Notes under the pieces: generated by a model
Database searches by the model: none
What the model saw: the letters and a program-made list of their open reading frames with translations, nothing else
What the model was told of the DNA's origin: nothing
Translations under genes and position numbers: made by a program
Source: Methanoregulaceae archaeon
GTDB taxonomy: Bacteria; Armatimonadota; Fimbriimonadia; Fimbriimonadales; Fimbriimonadaceae
Assembly (NCBI GenBank): GCA_020850325.1
Contig: JADZEW010000001.1
Coordinates: forward strand, 62,001-126,000
Direction: 5' to 3'
Length of the DNA: 64,000 nt
Shown: piece after piece, positions 34,369 to 43,191 of the stretch
How positions within the stretch are numbered: the stretch's first letter is position 1
Layout of the letters: each line of letters opens with the position of its first letter

Positions 34369-35176
34369 GGTTGATCCCAACATCATTCCGGCCGAAGTGC
34401 TCAAAGCTGCCCAGCACGCCGCAGAGAGCTTAGAGAAAGAGCCCGAGGAGAATCGGACGGACTTTATCAAGAAGCGATCTCACATCTGGTCAGCTTTCAA
34501 AGAGAGTCTGAGAGTGATGTCGCATGGGAAGTGCTGGTATTCCGAAGCGAGAGAGTCTCAGTCCTTCATGGCTGTCGACCATTTTCGCCCAAAGAACGCC
34601 GCCAAGCGCTCTGAGACTGAAGAAGACAAGCCGGGTTATCAGTGGTTAGCCTTTGATTGGGCCAACTACCGTCTCGCAGCAGACTGCTCGAATACCGCAA
34701 CGTGGAGTGACACGGGAACTCTCGATGGCAAGAACGAGTGGTTTCCCCTCTTGGGTGGGAGTCCAAAGGCGACTTGGGCGGAACGGTGTGTAAGTGACGA
34801 GAAGCCACTTCTCATTGATCCTACCAATGAGGAGGATGTTAGGCTCGTAGACGTAGCCGAAGACGGACTGATCGTACCCACCAAGTCAACGGTGGGTACC
34901 GCTGCCTATCGGGTCAAAGAGTCGGCTCGGATCCTCGGTCTGAATCATGGTCGCATCAAGGAGGCGAGAGTCCGAAAAATGCGGGAAATTAATGAGTGGC
35001 TCAATGTCTTGGAGGATCTTGCTGTATTGGGTCAATCGCTCCCACCGGATCGTGCTGACCTCCTGCCAGTAGCCAAGGTTGAGGAACTAGTGCGGTCCGC
35101 ATGTCGTCCGGAATCTGAGTTCTCACTCGCTGCAAGGAAGACTGTCGAGAGTCGTTATCCCGCGCTTCTAAGATAA
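34355..35176 (+). CDS. HNH nuclease, PtuB-like
   Basis: 'KCWYSEARESQSFMAVDHFRPKNAAKR..YQWLAFDWANYRLA', typical of PtuB-like HNH proteins; overlaps PtuA-like gene. Confidence 0.8.
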   Translation: MIHIKVDPNIIPAEVLKAAQHAAESLEKEPEENRTDFIKKRSHIWSAFKESLRVMSHGKCWYSEARESQSFMAVDHFRPKNAAKRSETEEDKPGYQWLAFDWANYRLAADCSNTATWSDTGTLDGKNEWFPLLGGSPKATWAERCVSDEKPLLIDPTNEEDVRLVDVAEDGLIVPTKSTVGTAAYRVKESARILGLNHGRIKEARVRKMREINEWLNVLEDLAVLGQSLPPDRADLLPVAKVEELVRSACRPESEFSLAARKTVESRYPALLR

Positions 35177-35234
35177 CTGGTGGTCTTGGCGGCTAGGGCG
35201 GGCATTTGTAGCATCTGCCCGATGAGACCAATGG

Positions 35235-36251
35235 CTAGTCACCTTCGAGCACGACGGTCCAGATACGCTTGAGGGGCAGTTCGGCACGGATCTCGTCGCT
35301 CAGTCGGTCGTAGTGGTCGAGCACAGCCGTCACCAGGTCATCGCTGCTCCACAGGCGGATCTCGAAGAACTGCCGGCTGGTCTCCTTGATCACGGTTCCC
35401 TTGAATCCGCCCCAAGCAATTACCATGCCGTGATCTGCACCGAACGACTTCATCACGCCCTGCAACTCCCGAACGACCTTGACATCGATGGGCGACTGTT
35501 CCGACTTCACCTGCACCACGAGTCTCGGCGGGTCGAATCCCAACGGACCTGAACCGGCCACAACGTCGACCCCACCGTCGGGCCCGGCGGGCGACGTCAC
35601 CGTTCGATAGCCTTGGGCTTCGAGCACCGCCGCCACGAGCCTGGACAGGCCATGACCCTTGAACCTCGCGTAGATCAACCCACGAATCTGCTCTCGCACG
35701 ACGGTCTCGAGATCAACGTCAACACCATCAGCGTCGGGGTCGTCCTGCCCAACAACGGGTGAGACCAAGGTGGCGTCCTTACCATCGAGCAGGGCGTGGA
35801 TCCGCACCTCGGCATCGTTTCTCCAGATGCGGCAGACCGTCATGAACGCACCGAGCGAATAGAGAATGTCCTGAGGAATCGAGCTCCGCGGCACTTCCTT
35901 GATCCACTCGACAGGCAGTTGGTTCTGCGCATCGTTTGGTGCGTCCGCCGCAAACTTGTACTTGCCGGTCACCCGCCCGAAAGCAACAAAGGGACGCGAC
36001 TTGAGTGGCAGCGCGACGATATCGCCCGGCTTGATGTCGTTCACAAAGGGCCAGACCTGGCTATTCCAGTTGATCAGGGTTTTGGGCTTGAGGTCCGGCC
36101 AAACTTCTTGAAGCCGCGTGAGGAGTGCGGTCTTGCTTCCGATCCCTGAGAGGTCACCAAGATCCGACCAGCCAGCGACAACGACACCCTTCTCCAGGGC
36201 GAGGTTCTCGTGCTCGCCCGACTTCCCCGCCCGCACCAACCAAACTGCCAC
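35235..36251 (-). CDS. Mrr-like restriction endonuclease
   Basis: 'SRLVAAVLEAQGYRTVTSPAGPDGGVDVVAGSGPLG..RLVVQVKSEQSPIDVKVVRELQG' (PD-(D/E)XK Mrr_cat pattern); start inferred as GTG at 36251. Confidence 0.85.
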   Translation of the reverse strand: MAVWLVRAGKSGEHENLALEKGVVVAGWSDLGDLSGIGSKTALLTRLQEVWPDLKPKTLINWNSQVWPFVNDIKPGDIVALPLKSRPFVAFGRVTGKYKFAADAPNDAQNQLPVEWIKEVPRSSIPQDILYSLGAFMTVCRIWRNDAEVRIHALLDGKDATLVSPVVGQDDPDADGVDVDLETVVREQIRGLIYARFKGHGLSRLVAAVLEAQGYRTVTSPAGPDGGVDVVAGSGPLGFDPPRLVVQVKSEQSPIDVKVVRELQGVMKSFGADHGMVIAWGGFKGTVIKETSRQFFEIRLWSSDDLVTAVLDHYDRLSDEIRAELPLKRIWTVVLEGD

Positions 36252-36268
36252 GGGTGTTATGCTACCGG

Positions 36269-36805
36269 ATGGTTGACCGTTCCGAAGCTCACTTCCGCAA
36301 GCCAGGTGGTTTCTTTGGCGCACGGGTAGGCTGGCACGTGCACACCTTTGAGCTGGCCCATGTGAAGTGGTGGAACAAGCAACTGATCCTTGTCGATGGC
36401 GCGCCTACGGTGGCTGAGCTGGGTGTCCTTGCCGTCAGCCTCAGAAAAGACGAACGCGGGGTCTGGTTGAATGCTTCGAGTCGCAAATGGATGAACCGAC
36501 CGAGCGGAAAGCACACAGGCGTCATCGGGTTAGCAAGAGATGCTAGCAAGCCAAGTGGGTTCTCGACGATCCGTGCGCCCATTCCAGAGGCGGTCATCGA
36601 GAGGCTTATCGTGATCTACTCCCACGCGGGCATTGCCCGAGGGTGCCCGGACCTAGTTCTTTGGGATGAAAGGGTGAGGCGGATTCGCTTGATTGAAGTC
36701 AAGTGTCCGCTCTGGGATCGTCTGTCAGCCGACCAGGTTTCATTTCTCAACGTCGCGCGAGCGCTCGGCATCGACGTCGAGATCCGCGAGTGGCGTCCTT
36801 CTTGA
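36269..36805 (+). CDS. VRR-NUC-like nuclease
   Basis: 'GCPDLVLWDERVRRIRLIEVKCPLWDRLSADQVSFLNVARALGIDVEIREW'. Confidence 0.78.
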   Translation: MVDRSEAHFRKPGGFFGARVGWHVHTFELAHVKWWNKQLILVDGAPTVAELGVLAVSLRKDERGVWLNASSRKWMNRPSGKHTGVIGLARDASKPSGFSTIRAPIPEAVIERLIVIYSHAGIARGCPDLVLWDERVRRIRLIEVKCPLWDRLSADQVSFLNVARALGIDVEIREWRPS

Positions 36806-36974
36806 TGGTAGGTCGATCCGCGACGGCGGTCATCCGGAAGGCGCAGCCAAACCCCCGACAAATCGGCCGTCAGGTTCAACGCAATTTATACTTAAATTTA
36901 CACTTCCATCGCATTCAAGGCCTTCCGCGGCTCTTCTTTTAGGTTCAAATAGCCGACTAAAATGCCCTTCCCGG

Positions 36975-37022
36975 TGATTTGTAAACAGCGGGTCGCGGGT
37001 TCGAATCCTGTCACCGGCTCCA
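36975..37022 (+). other. 3' fragment of tRNA-Thr(TGT): probable att site marking island right end
   Basis: tgatttgtaaacagcgggtcgcgggttcgaatcctgtcaccggctcca: anticodon arm, T arm, acceptor and CCA; no D arm or 5' acceptor upstream. Confidence 0.8.
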
Positions 37023-37127
37023 GTTCACTTACACGTCACCTCTCCTCACCGAGTTTATGCTTGGGGTTTATCCTCCGGAGCCACTCGCCCTAGCTCATCC
37101 TTCACGACCTCGCGTACACTGAAATCC

Positions 37128-37766
37128 ATGCTCGCCGCCGTCGCATTAGTCGCGCTCTCCCAAACCCCCACCCTCAATACACCTCCCAAAGACTTCATCG
37201 CTCTGTTCAACGGCAAGGACCTCAGCGGATGGAAAGGCTTAGTCGCGTCCCCGCCCGAGCGGGCCAAGATGACCCCCGAATCCCTCAAGCAGAAGCAAGC
37301 CGAAGCCGACGAGCGGATGAGGGCGCACTGGCGCGTCGAGGACGGTGCCCTCGTTTTTGATGGCAAGGGCGACAGCCTCTGCACGGCCAAGGACTACGGC
37401 GACTTCGAACTGTTGGTCGACTGGAAGATCCTCAAAGACGGGGACAGCGGCATCTACCTGCGAGGCTCGCCTCAGGTGCAGATCTGGGACAACCCGCTCG
37501 GCTCGGGAGCCTTTTACAACAACCAGAAGAACCCATCGAATCCGCTGGTCAAGGCAGACAGGCCGATTGGCGAGTGGAACACGTTCCGCATCCGCATGGT
37601 CGGCGAGCGCGTCAGCGTTTGGCTGAATGACACGCTCGTCACGGACAATGTAGTGATGGAGAACTACTGGGAGCGCGACAAGCCTATCTATCCGCGGGGC
37701 CAAATCGAACTGCAAAATCACGGCAACACCCTGTGGTTCCGCAACGTGTTCATCCGCGAACTCTAA
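37128..37766 (+). CDS. DUF1080 (3-keto-disaccharide hydrolase-like) secreted protein
   Basis: 'FIALFNGKDLSGWKGL', 'DFELLVDWKILKDGDSGIYLRGSPQVQIWDN', 'PLVKADRPIGEWNTFRI'. Confidence 0.9.
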   Translation: MLAAVALVALSQTPTLNTPPKDFIALFNGKDLSGWKGLVASPPERAKMTPESLKQKQAEADERMRAHWRVEDGALVFDGKGDSLCTAKDYGDFELLVDWKILKDGDSGIYLRGSPQVQIWDNPLGSGAFYNNQKNPSNPLVKADRPIGEWNTFRIRMVGERVSVWLNDTLVTDNVVMENYWERDKPIYPRGQIELQNHGNTLWFRNVFIREL

Positions 37767-37840
37767 ATCACGACTCTGCCCACCCCACAAGGGCCCACTC
37801 TCGCCATCTCGATTCGAGTATGTTAAGAACTCGTTAAGGG

Positions 37841-38908
37841 ATGGTTATGAACGTCGACAGTTGGGTTCTTAGAGCGGGCGGATTCGGATTGATCATGGGG
37901 CTAACGGCGTGCTCATCGGCACAGGGAAAGCCTGACCCCGGCAAGTTCTCGGGCGTCCTGTTCGGGGACCTGTACTCGGTGGGTTCGCACAATACGGGCC
38001 GACCCGACGGACGCGAGGGCTGGTTCAACCGCCGATTCAACCTCTCTTACGACCGCAAACTCGACGCCGCATGGAGCATGCGGTTGCGGGTTGAGTTTGG
38101 CGACACCGGAAGCGGCGGCCACGGCACAAACTTGTTCTCCTCTGAACACTCAGTGGATCCGTTCATGAAGGACGCTTGGCTGCGATATGCCGCGAACGGG
38201 CACAAGATCAACTTTGGCTTGATCCCAACCCCAACCTACGAGGCCAACGAAGACAAGCTCAACTATCGCCCCATTGAGAAAACCCCCGTCGACCTGTGGC
38301 GTATGGGCTCCTCGCGCGACAAAGGCATGTCCGTCGCCGGCCCCATCGACGCCCAGAAGAAGTTCGATTACACCCTCATGGTCGGCGACGGAAGCGGGAC
38401 CAAGTCCAGCAAGTCCGGCTTGCACACCCTTTACGGGCGAATCGGCTACAAGCTCAGTCCGCAGGTCTACCTCAACGTCTATGCCGATTCCTGGAAGCGA
38501 GATCGCGGGGTTCGCTGGCAGACAACGATGGCCGAGGTCTTCCACAATACGCCCACCACAAAGGTCGGCCTTAGCGTGGTCAACCAGCGCCGCACGCAGC
38601 CGGGACGCGCCGCGGTCGACGTCGATGTGATCTCGCTCTATGGCGAGGCGAAACTCACCGAGCGAATGAGCCCCTATGCGCGGATCGATGTCGTTGGCGA
38701 CGCATTGCCTGATGCCGATCGGATCGCTTACTACCGGATGTCCAAAGACGGCAAGCCGACGCTGTTTCAAGCGGGTCTGCGCTACCGAGTTCACGATAAT
38801 CTCGAGTTGGTGCCCAACGTCACCTTCGTCAGCTACCGCCGCGGCCCCACTGGAGTCACCCCGTCGCAAGACGTGATCTTCCGTTTAACGTTTAGTCTCA
38901 AGTTCTAG
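37841..38908 (+). CDS. Porin-like outer membrane beta-barrel protein
   Basis: Signal peptide/lipobox-like 'LIMGLTACSSA', alternating beta strands, terminal aromatic 'FRLTFSLKF'. Confidence 0.65.
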   Translation: MVMNVDSWVLRAGGFGLIMGLTACSSAQGKPDPGKFSGVLFGDLYSVGSHNTGRPDGREGWFNRRFNLSYDRKLDAAWSMRLRVEFGDTGSGGHGTNLFSSEHSVDPFMKDAWLRYAANGHKINFGLIPTPTYEANEDKLNYRPIEKTPVDLWRMGSSRDKGMSVAGPIDAQKKFDYTLMVGDGSGTKSSKSGLHTLYGRIGYKLSPQVYLNVYADSWKRDRGVRWQTTMAEVFHNTPTTKVGLSVVNQRRTQPGRAAVDVDVISLYGEAKLTERMSPYARIDVVGDALPDADRIAYYRMSKDGKPTLFQAGLRYRVHDNLELVPNVTFVSYRRGPTGVTPSQDVIFRLTFSLKF

Positions 38909-40950
38909 GGCGTCAACGTCAACGTTTGTGTCCGAAGCACGGGTCCACGGTGGGCAACGAGCGTCACGTTGATCGTCGACGTCACGTCGGTTGTCGCGAA
39001 ACTGAGATTCCTCGTATTCGTGCCCACTGGCACAGCGGTGCTCGAGGGCAAGACGACCAGCCCGGGCGCACCGGAGATCAGAGAAATGCTGTAGCCACCC
39101 GTCGGAGCGAGTGCGTTCAGCGTGACGGTCAGCGACCCGTTCTGCCCGCCGACGACGCTGGATGATCCGAGCGTAAACGTCGACAGCGCGGGTGCATTGA
39201 CGGCCATAAAGGCGGTCCGGGTGACGCTGTTGCGAGTTGCCGAGATGACGATGCCCGTGTTTGCGGAGACCGGGTTCGTCGAGATCACGAACGGGGCGGT
39301 CGAGAGCGTGGCGGGGATCGTGACGGTGGAGGGCACGGACGCCGCCGCGTTGCCCGAACTCAAGTTGACCAACCACCCTCCGGTCGGCGCATCGCCGGCG
39401 ATGGTCACGGTTCCTTGAGTCGAAGTCCCTCCCGTCACCTGAACCGGACTGACGACCAACGTCGAAAGGAGGGGCGGCAACAAGGTGACGGCCTTCTGGG
39501 TGATGTATCCCACATGCCGAACATTGACCGTCGCGACCTTGGTCGAGGTTACGCCGAGGGTGTTGATGGGCACGGTGGTGCCGGTGCTTCCGAGAGGCAG
39601 GTTGACGCTGGTGGGTACGGGAAGTTCAACTGCGTTGGAGAACAACAGAACGGGCAAGTTGGCGACCGGGGTGGGTCGAGTCAACAGGACTTGAAGCAGG
39701 ACCGAGTTGCCGCCAATGACGCTCGTGCGGTCGAACCCGACGAGCAGGCCCTGCAACACATAGAGGTCTTCCGCGCTGCTGAGCAGGACGTTCCCAGTTG
39801 GGGTGACATCGAGGTCGGTGGGTAAGGAACTGACTCCAGTGATCACGTGTTCCCAGAGAAGTGCACCGGTTGACGGGTCGCGCCGTTCGATCACGGTATC
39901 CATCCACGACTGTTGGGTGTCCCTTCGGCCGATGAGGATGTTGCCGCTGGCGTCCTGGTCTGCGAGCAAAAAGTAGAGTGATTGGTTGAATAAGTCGATT
40001 GACCAGCTTACGCCAGCCGCGCTCCGCCGCAAGATCCTATCGCCCTCACCAGATCCAAAGAACTGGAGAGCGATGATTGCGCTTCCATCAGCCTGCGGCA
40101 GGACCGCCTTCAGGCTGTCGAAGTCGTCTGCATTGATCGTCCATGCTGAGCCCGATCCGTCGCTGAGCTTTCCCCGGTAGAGCAAGACGTTCGATCCTCC
40201 GTTGACCAGGGTCCCATCGTAGCCAACCATCACGAGGCTCCCATAGACGTTCATGGTCCGGGCAGTCCGGGCCGCATAACCTGGGAAGGAGAGGGAGAGA
40301 TCGTAGTGGAGGCTCCCGGCGGCGTTTACGCGGATGAGCCGAGAGACGCTTCTGGTCGTGCCAGGACCGGCAACGTAAACGTGCCCCGAACCATCCATTG
40401 CCGACTGGTCTAACTCGGTGAGACTGGCTAGGGTGGTGGATCCCAAGTTGTTGCCCGTGGCGGCCGCTCGGCGGCGAGCCGTTCGGGTCGTGCCGTTGTC
40501 TTCGAGGGTGACAACTTGCGTTGCGGTGGCGTGAATCGCCTGAACCTCGACACCGTCCATGACATCGAACCACGCCATCGTCAAGTCGCCTGTCTCAAGC
40601 GCCATGATTCCTGAGCCGTCGGCACTCGTCAAACCCACATAGATCCTTCCACCTGCAAAGGACGGGGCTAGCGTCTTGGCGTTGCTCCCCGTGGCGAGCC
40701 ACCGAGACGCGTCGGCAAGCCGAACGCCGGTCGGCGAGTACTTGATCACATGGATCGAGTAGTTACCTCCGAAGGAGTCTGCACCGACCCAGAAAATACT
40801 CCCGTCGGCATCCACCGCCGTCTGTGAGTTCGTGAACCCAGGAGCAAATCCTCGCCAAGCGAGGGGGTCCTGCGCGCGCGTCAACAATGCGCATGCACAC
40901 AGGAAGACAAGAGCAGCGATGCGCAGAGGCATCCTTACACTATAAACCAC
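38905..40950 (-). CDS. Secreted repeat protein (propeller-like N-term, Ig-like C-term repeats)
   Basis: Signal peptide; 'SVVGGQNGSLTVTLNALAPTGGYSISLIS' type repeats. Confidence 0.65.
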   Translation of the reverse strand: MVYSVRMPLRIAALVFLCACALLTRAQDPLAWRGFAPGFTNSQTAVDADGSIFWVGADSFGGNYSIHVIKYSPTGVRLADASRWLATGSNAKTLAPSFAGGRIYVGLTSADGSGIMALETGDLTMAWFDVMDGVEVQAIHATATQVVTLEDNGTTRTARRRAAATGNNLGSTTLASLTELDQSAMDGSGHVYVAGPGTTRSVSRLIRVNAAGSLHYDLSLSFPGYAARTARTMNVYGSLVMVGYDGTLVNGGSNVLLYRGKLSDGSGSAWTINADDFDSLKAVLPQADGSAIIALQFFGSGEGDRILRRSAAGVSWSIDLFNQSLYFLLADQDASGNILIGRRDTQQSWMDTVIERRDPSTGALLWEHVITGVSSLPTDLDVTPTGNVLLSSAEDLYVLQGLLVGFDRTSVIGGNSVLLQVLLTRPTPVANLPVLLFSNAVELPVPTSVNLPLGSTGTTVPINTLGVTSTKVATVNVRHVGYITQKAVTLLPPLLSTLVVSPVQVTGGTSTQGTVTIAGDAPTGGWLVNLSSGNAAASVPSTVTIPATLSTAPFVISTNPVSANTGIVISATRNSVTRTAFMAVNAPALSTFTLGSSSVVGGQNGSLTVTLNALAPTGGYSISLISGAPGLVVLPSSTAVPVGTNTRNLSFATTDVTSTINVTLVAHRGPVLRTQTLTLTP

Positions 40951-40963
40951 GCTTGTCTAGAAA

Positions 40964-41161
40964 TCAAGCGGACTGGGCGAGTTCGAAGCACACTTCCCGC
41001 TGAAGCCGGCCATCAGTTACTTCGGTGAGGTGCACGGCACTCAGGTGGGGCCGTTGGAGCATCGCGCCCAGATACGCCGCCAAGTCCTCGGCCTCCGCGC
41101 GGGTCAGCACGATCTTCAGGTCATTTAACTTGGCCGAGCTTTCGTAATCGAAGATCTGCAT
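40964..41161 (-). CDS. Small hypothetical protein
   Basis: 65-aa ORF. Confidence 0.4.
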   Translation of the reverse strand: MQIFDYESSAKLNDLKIVLTRAEAEDLAAYLGAMLQRPHLSAVHLTEVTDGRLQREVCFELAQSA

Positions 41162-41243
41162 GTTTTCCGTGTCTCCTGCTTGGATGCAGGCTAAGACGCT
41201 GATCCTGCGCGATTGTTCAGTGCCGAAAGCGGTACAAAGATGT

Positions 41244-41750
41244 ATGCCCGTTGAAGCGTCCCGTTTCGAGAGCTTGGTGAATCAGCACAAAGACGCCGTG
41301 TATCGCCAGATGGCGCGGGTATGCGGCCACCGTGAAGATGCCGAAGATGCCCTTGCCACCGCACTCATGCACGCCTACAAGGCGCTACCCAAGCTTGAGT
41401 CGGACGAGGCATTTCGCAGCTGGCTTGGCACCATCGGGCGGCGGGTGTGCAGTCGCATGCGTCACCACCCCTCCATCGAGAACGCTTTGGAGCTTGCGGA
41501 CGAAGTCGGGCTCGCCCTCGGGAACGACCCCGGGTACGAAATGGCGGTTCTCAAGGGTTGCGTCAAAGACGCAGTGGATGCTCTCCCTGAGTCGTACCGG
41601 GTGGTTTACGAACGCTGCGAACTTGACGAGAAAACGGTGCCGGAAGCCGCGGATGAGCTCGGTCTCAGCGTTGCTGCGGTGAAGTCTAGGCTCCTACGCG
41701 CCCGGGCCATGGTCCGCGAGCAACTCGACCACTCGGTTTGCGCCCCGTGA
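41244..41750 (+). CDS. ECF-type RNA polymerase sigma factor
   Basis: 'LVNQHKDAVYRQMARVCGHREDAEDALATALMHAYKALPKLESDEAFRSWLGTIGRRVC', 'LDEKTVPEAADELGLSVAAVKSRLLRARAMVREQL'. Confidence 0.9.
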   Translation: MPVEASRFESLVNQHKDAVYRQMARVCGHREDAEDALATALMHAYKALPKLESDEAFRSWLGTIGRRVCSRMRHHPSIENALELADEVGLALGNDPGYEMAVLKGCVKDAVDALPESYRVVYERCELDEKTVPEAADELGLSVAAVKSRLLRARAMVREQLDHSVCAP

Positions 41751-41787
41751 ATCCTTTCTCGCCTTCGGGGGCTCTTAAGCCCTAGAC

Positions 41788-42540
41788 ATGGAGTGGATCG
41801 CCGTTTTCGGCATGGGCGTGCTGCTGGGACTTCTCGGCGGCGGCGGGGGCATCCTGACCGTTCCCATCCTCGTCGGGTTCTTCGGCATGCCCGCCACTCA
41901 GGCCACTGGTGCTTCCCTCTTCGTCGTCGGTGTGGCGAGCATCGTGGGCTCGGTACAAGGCTTCTGGAAGAAGGAAGTTGACTTGCCTTCGGCGATCATG
42001 ATTGCCGCGCCTTCCGCGATCGGTGCGTTCGTTGCGCGCAAGTATGTGGTGCCAGGATTGCCTGAATCGATCCTAGGCATGTCGAAGGACGACTTCCTGC
42101 TCGTCGCCTTTGCCGCGCTGATGATCGTGGTCGGATGGCGGATGCTGAGTTCTAAGGATGCGCCTGATCGGCGCGCGGCGCCGCCCTACATAACGGCTGC
42201 CCTCGGCTTGATGATCGGCTTGGTTGCCGGTACCCTCGGCGCAGGCGGTGGCTTCCTCATCGTGCCCGCACTAACCCTGCTTCTCGGCGTCGACATCAAG
42301 CGTGCGATCCCCACGTCGCTGACCGTGATCGCCATCCAATCGCTGATCGGGTTCTCGGGGGAGCTGGGCAAACCGATCGCGTGGGATACCTTGATGCCGG
42401 TGCTTGGCGTGGGCTTGCTTGGCATGTTCGGCGGAATGCCGTTGCGCGAGCGCACACCGAAGGGACACCTCAAGGTTGGCTTTGCCGTGCTCATCTTTGT
42501 CGTCGCTGCGTGGATGCTCTTTCGCGTCGCGAACGGCTGA
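41788..42540 (+). CDS. TauE/SafE-family sulfite exporter-like permease
   Basis: 'GVLLGLLGGGGGILTVPILV', 'GLVAGTLGAGGGFLIVPAL'. Confidence 0.93.
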   Translation: MEWIAVFGMGVLLGLLGGGGGILTVPILVGFFGMPATQATGASLFVVGVASIVGSVQGFWKKEVDLPSAIMIAAPSAIGAFVARKYVVPGLPESILGMSKDDFLLVAFAALMIVVGWRMLSSKDAPDRRAAPPYITAALGLMIGLVAGTLGAGGGFLIVPALTLLLGVDIKRAIPTSLTVIAIQSLIGFSGELGKPIAWDTLMPVLGVGLLGMFGGMPLRERTPKGHLKVGFAVLIFVVAAWMLFRVANG

Positions 42541-42642
42541 AGGGGTCTCCTCTCGCCTTGCTGGTCGTCCGAGGCAGGGTTGCGCCAAAGGAACTTGGTG
42601 GATCCCTGAATCGTTTTCAGCCAGGACTGCCTCTTCTATCGC

Positions 42643-43191
42643 ATGAGACATTCGATCTCGGTGGAAGAGTTGTCCCGTCTGATGGACTCGAACCCCGCCG
42701 TAAAGCTAATCGACGTTCGTTCGCCCGGTGAATACGCGACCGGGCACGTCCCCCAGGCCAGCAACATCCCGCTCGAACAGGTCGAGATGCGGCTCGGTGA
42801 CCTGGGCGATGGTCCGGTCGCCCTCCTGTGCCACAGCGGCAATCGCGCCAACATGGCCTGCGAAATCCTCGCCGACCACCATCCCGAGTTGCTCGTCGTC
42901 GAGGGCGGCACGCAAGCCTGGATCGAAGCGGGCAGGCCGATCGTGTCTTCGAGCTGCACCCGCTGGTCGCTTGAGCGGCAGGTGAGACTGATTGCAGGCT
43001 CAATGGTCCTCGCCGGTTCACTGCTTGCCCTGCTCGTCAGTCCGTCTTGGATCTACCTTCCCCTGATGATGGGTGCCGGACTCACGTTCGCCGGGCTCAC
43101 CAACAAGTGCGGCATGGCTTCCATGCTCGCACTCCTGCCCTGGAACCAACCCGCGAAGGTCAAGGCTTGCGGCACCGAGGTGAAGGCATGA
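42643..43191 (+). CDS. Rhodanese-domain membrane protein
   Basis: 'LIDVRSPGEYATGHVPQASNIPLEQ', 'LLCHSGNRANMA', C-terminal two TM segments. Confidence 0.92.
   Translation: MRHSISVEELSRLMDSNPAVKLIDVRSPGEYATGHVPQASNIPLEQVEMRLGDLGDGPVALLCHSGNRANMACEILADHHPELLVVEGGTQAWIEAGRPIVSSSCTRWSLERQVRLIAGSMVLAGSLLALLVSPSWIYLPLMMGAGLTFAGLTNKCGMASMLALLPWNQPAKVKACGTEVKA

Noticed and set aside
36982-37004. GTAAAC...GAAT inside the tRNA fragment resembles the seven-copy motif
   Set aside because: The spacing is 16 rather than 18 and it is explained by the tRNA anticodon/T-arm sequence.
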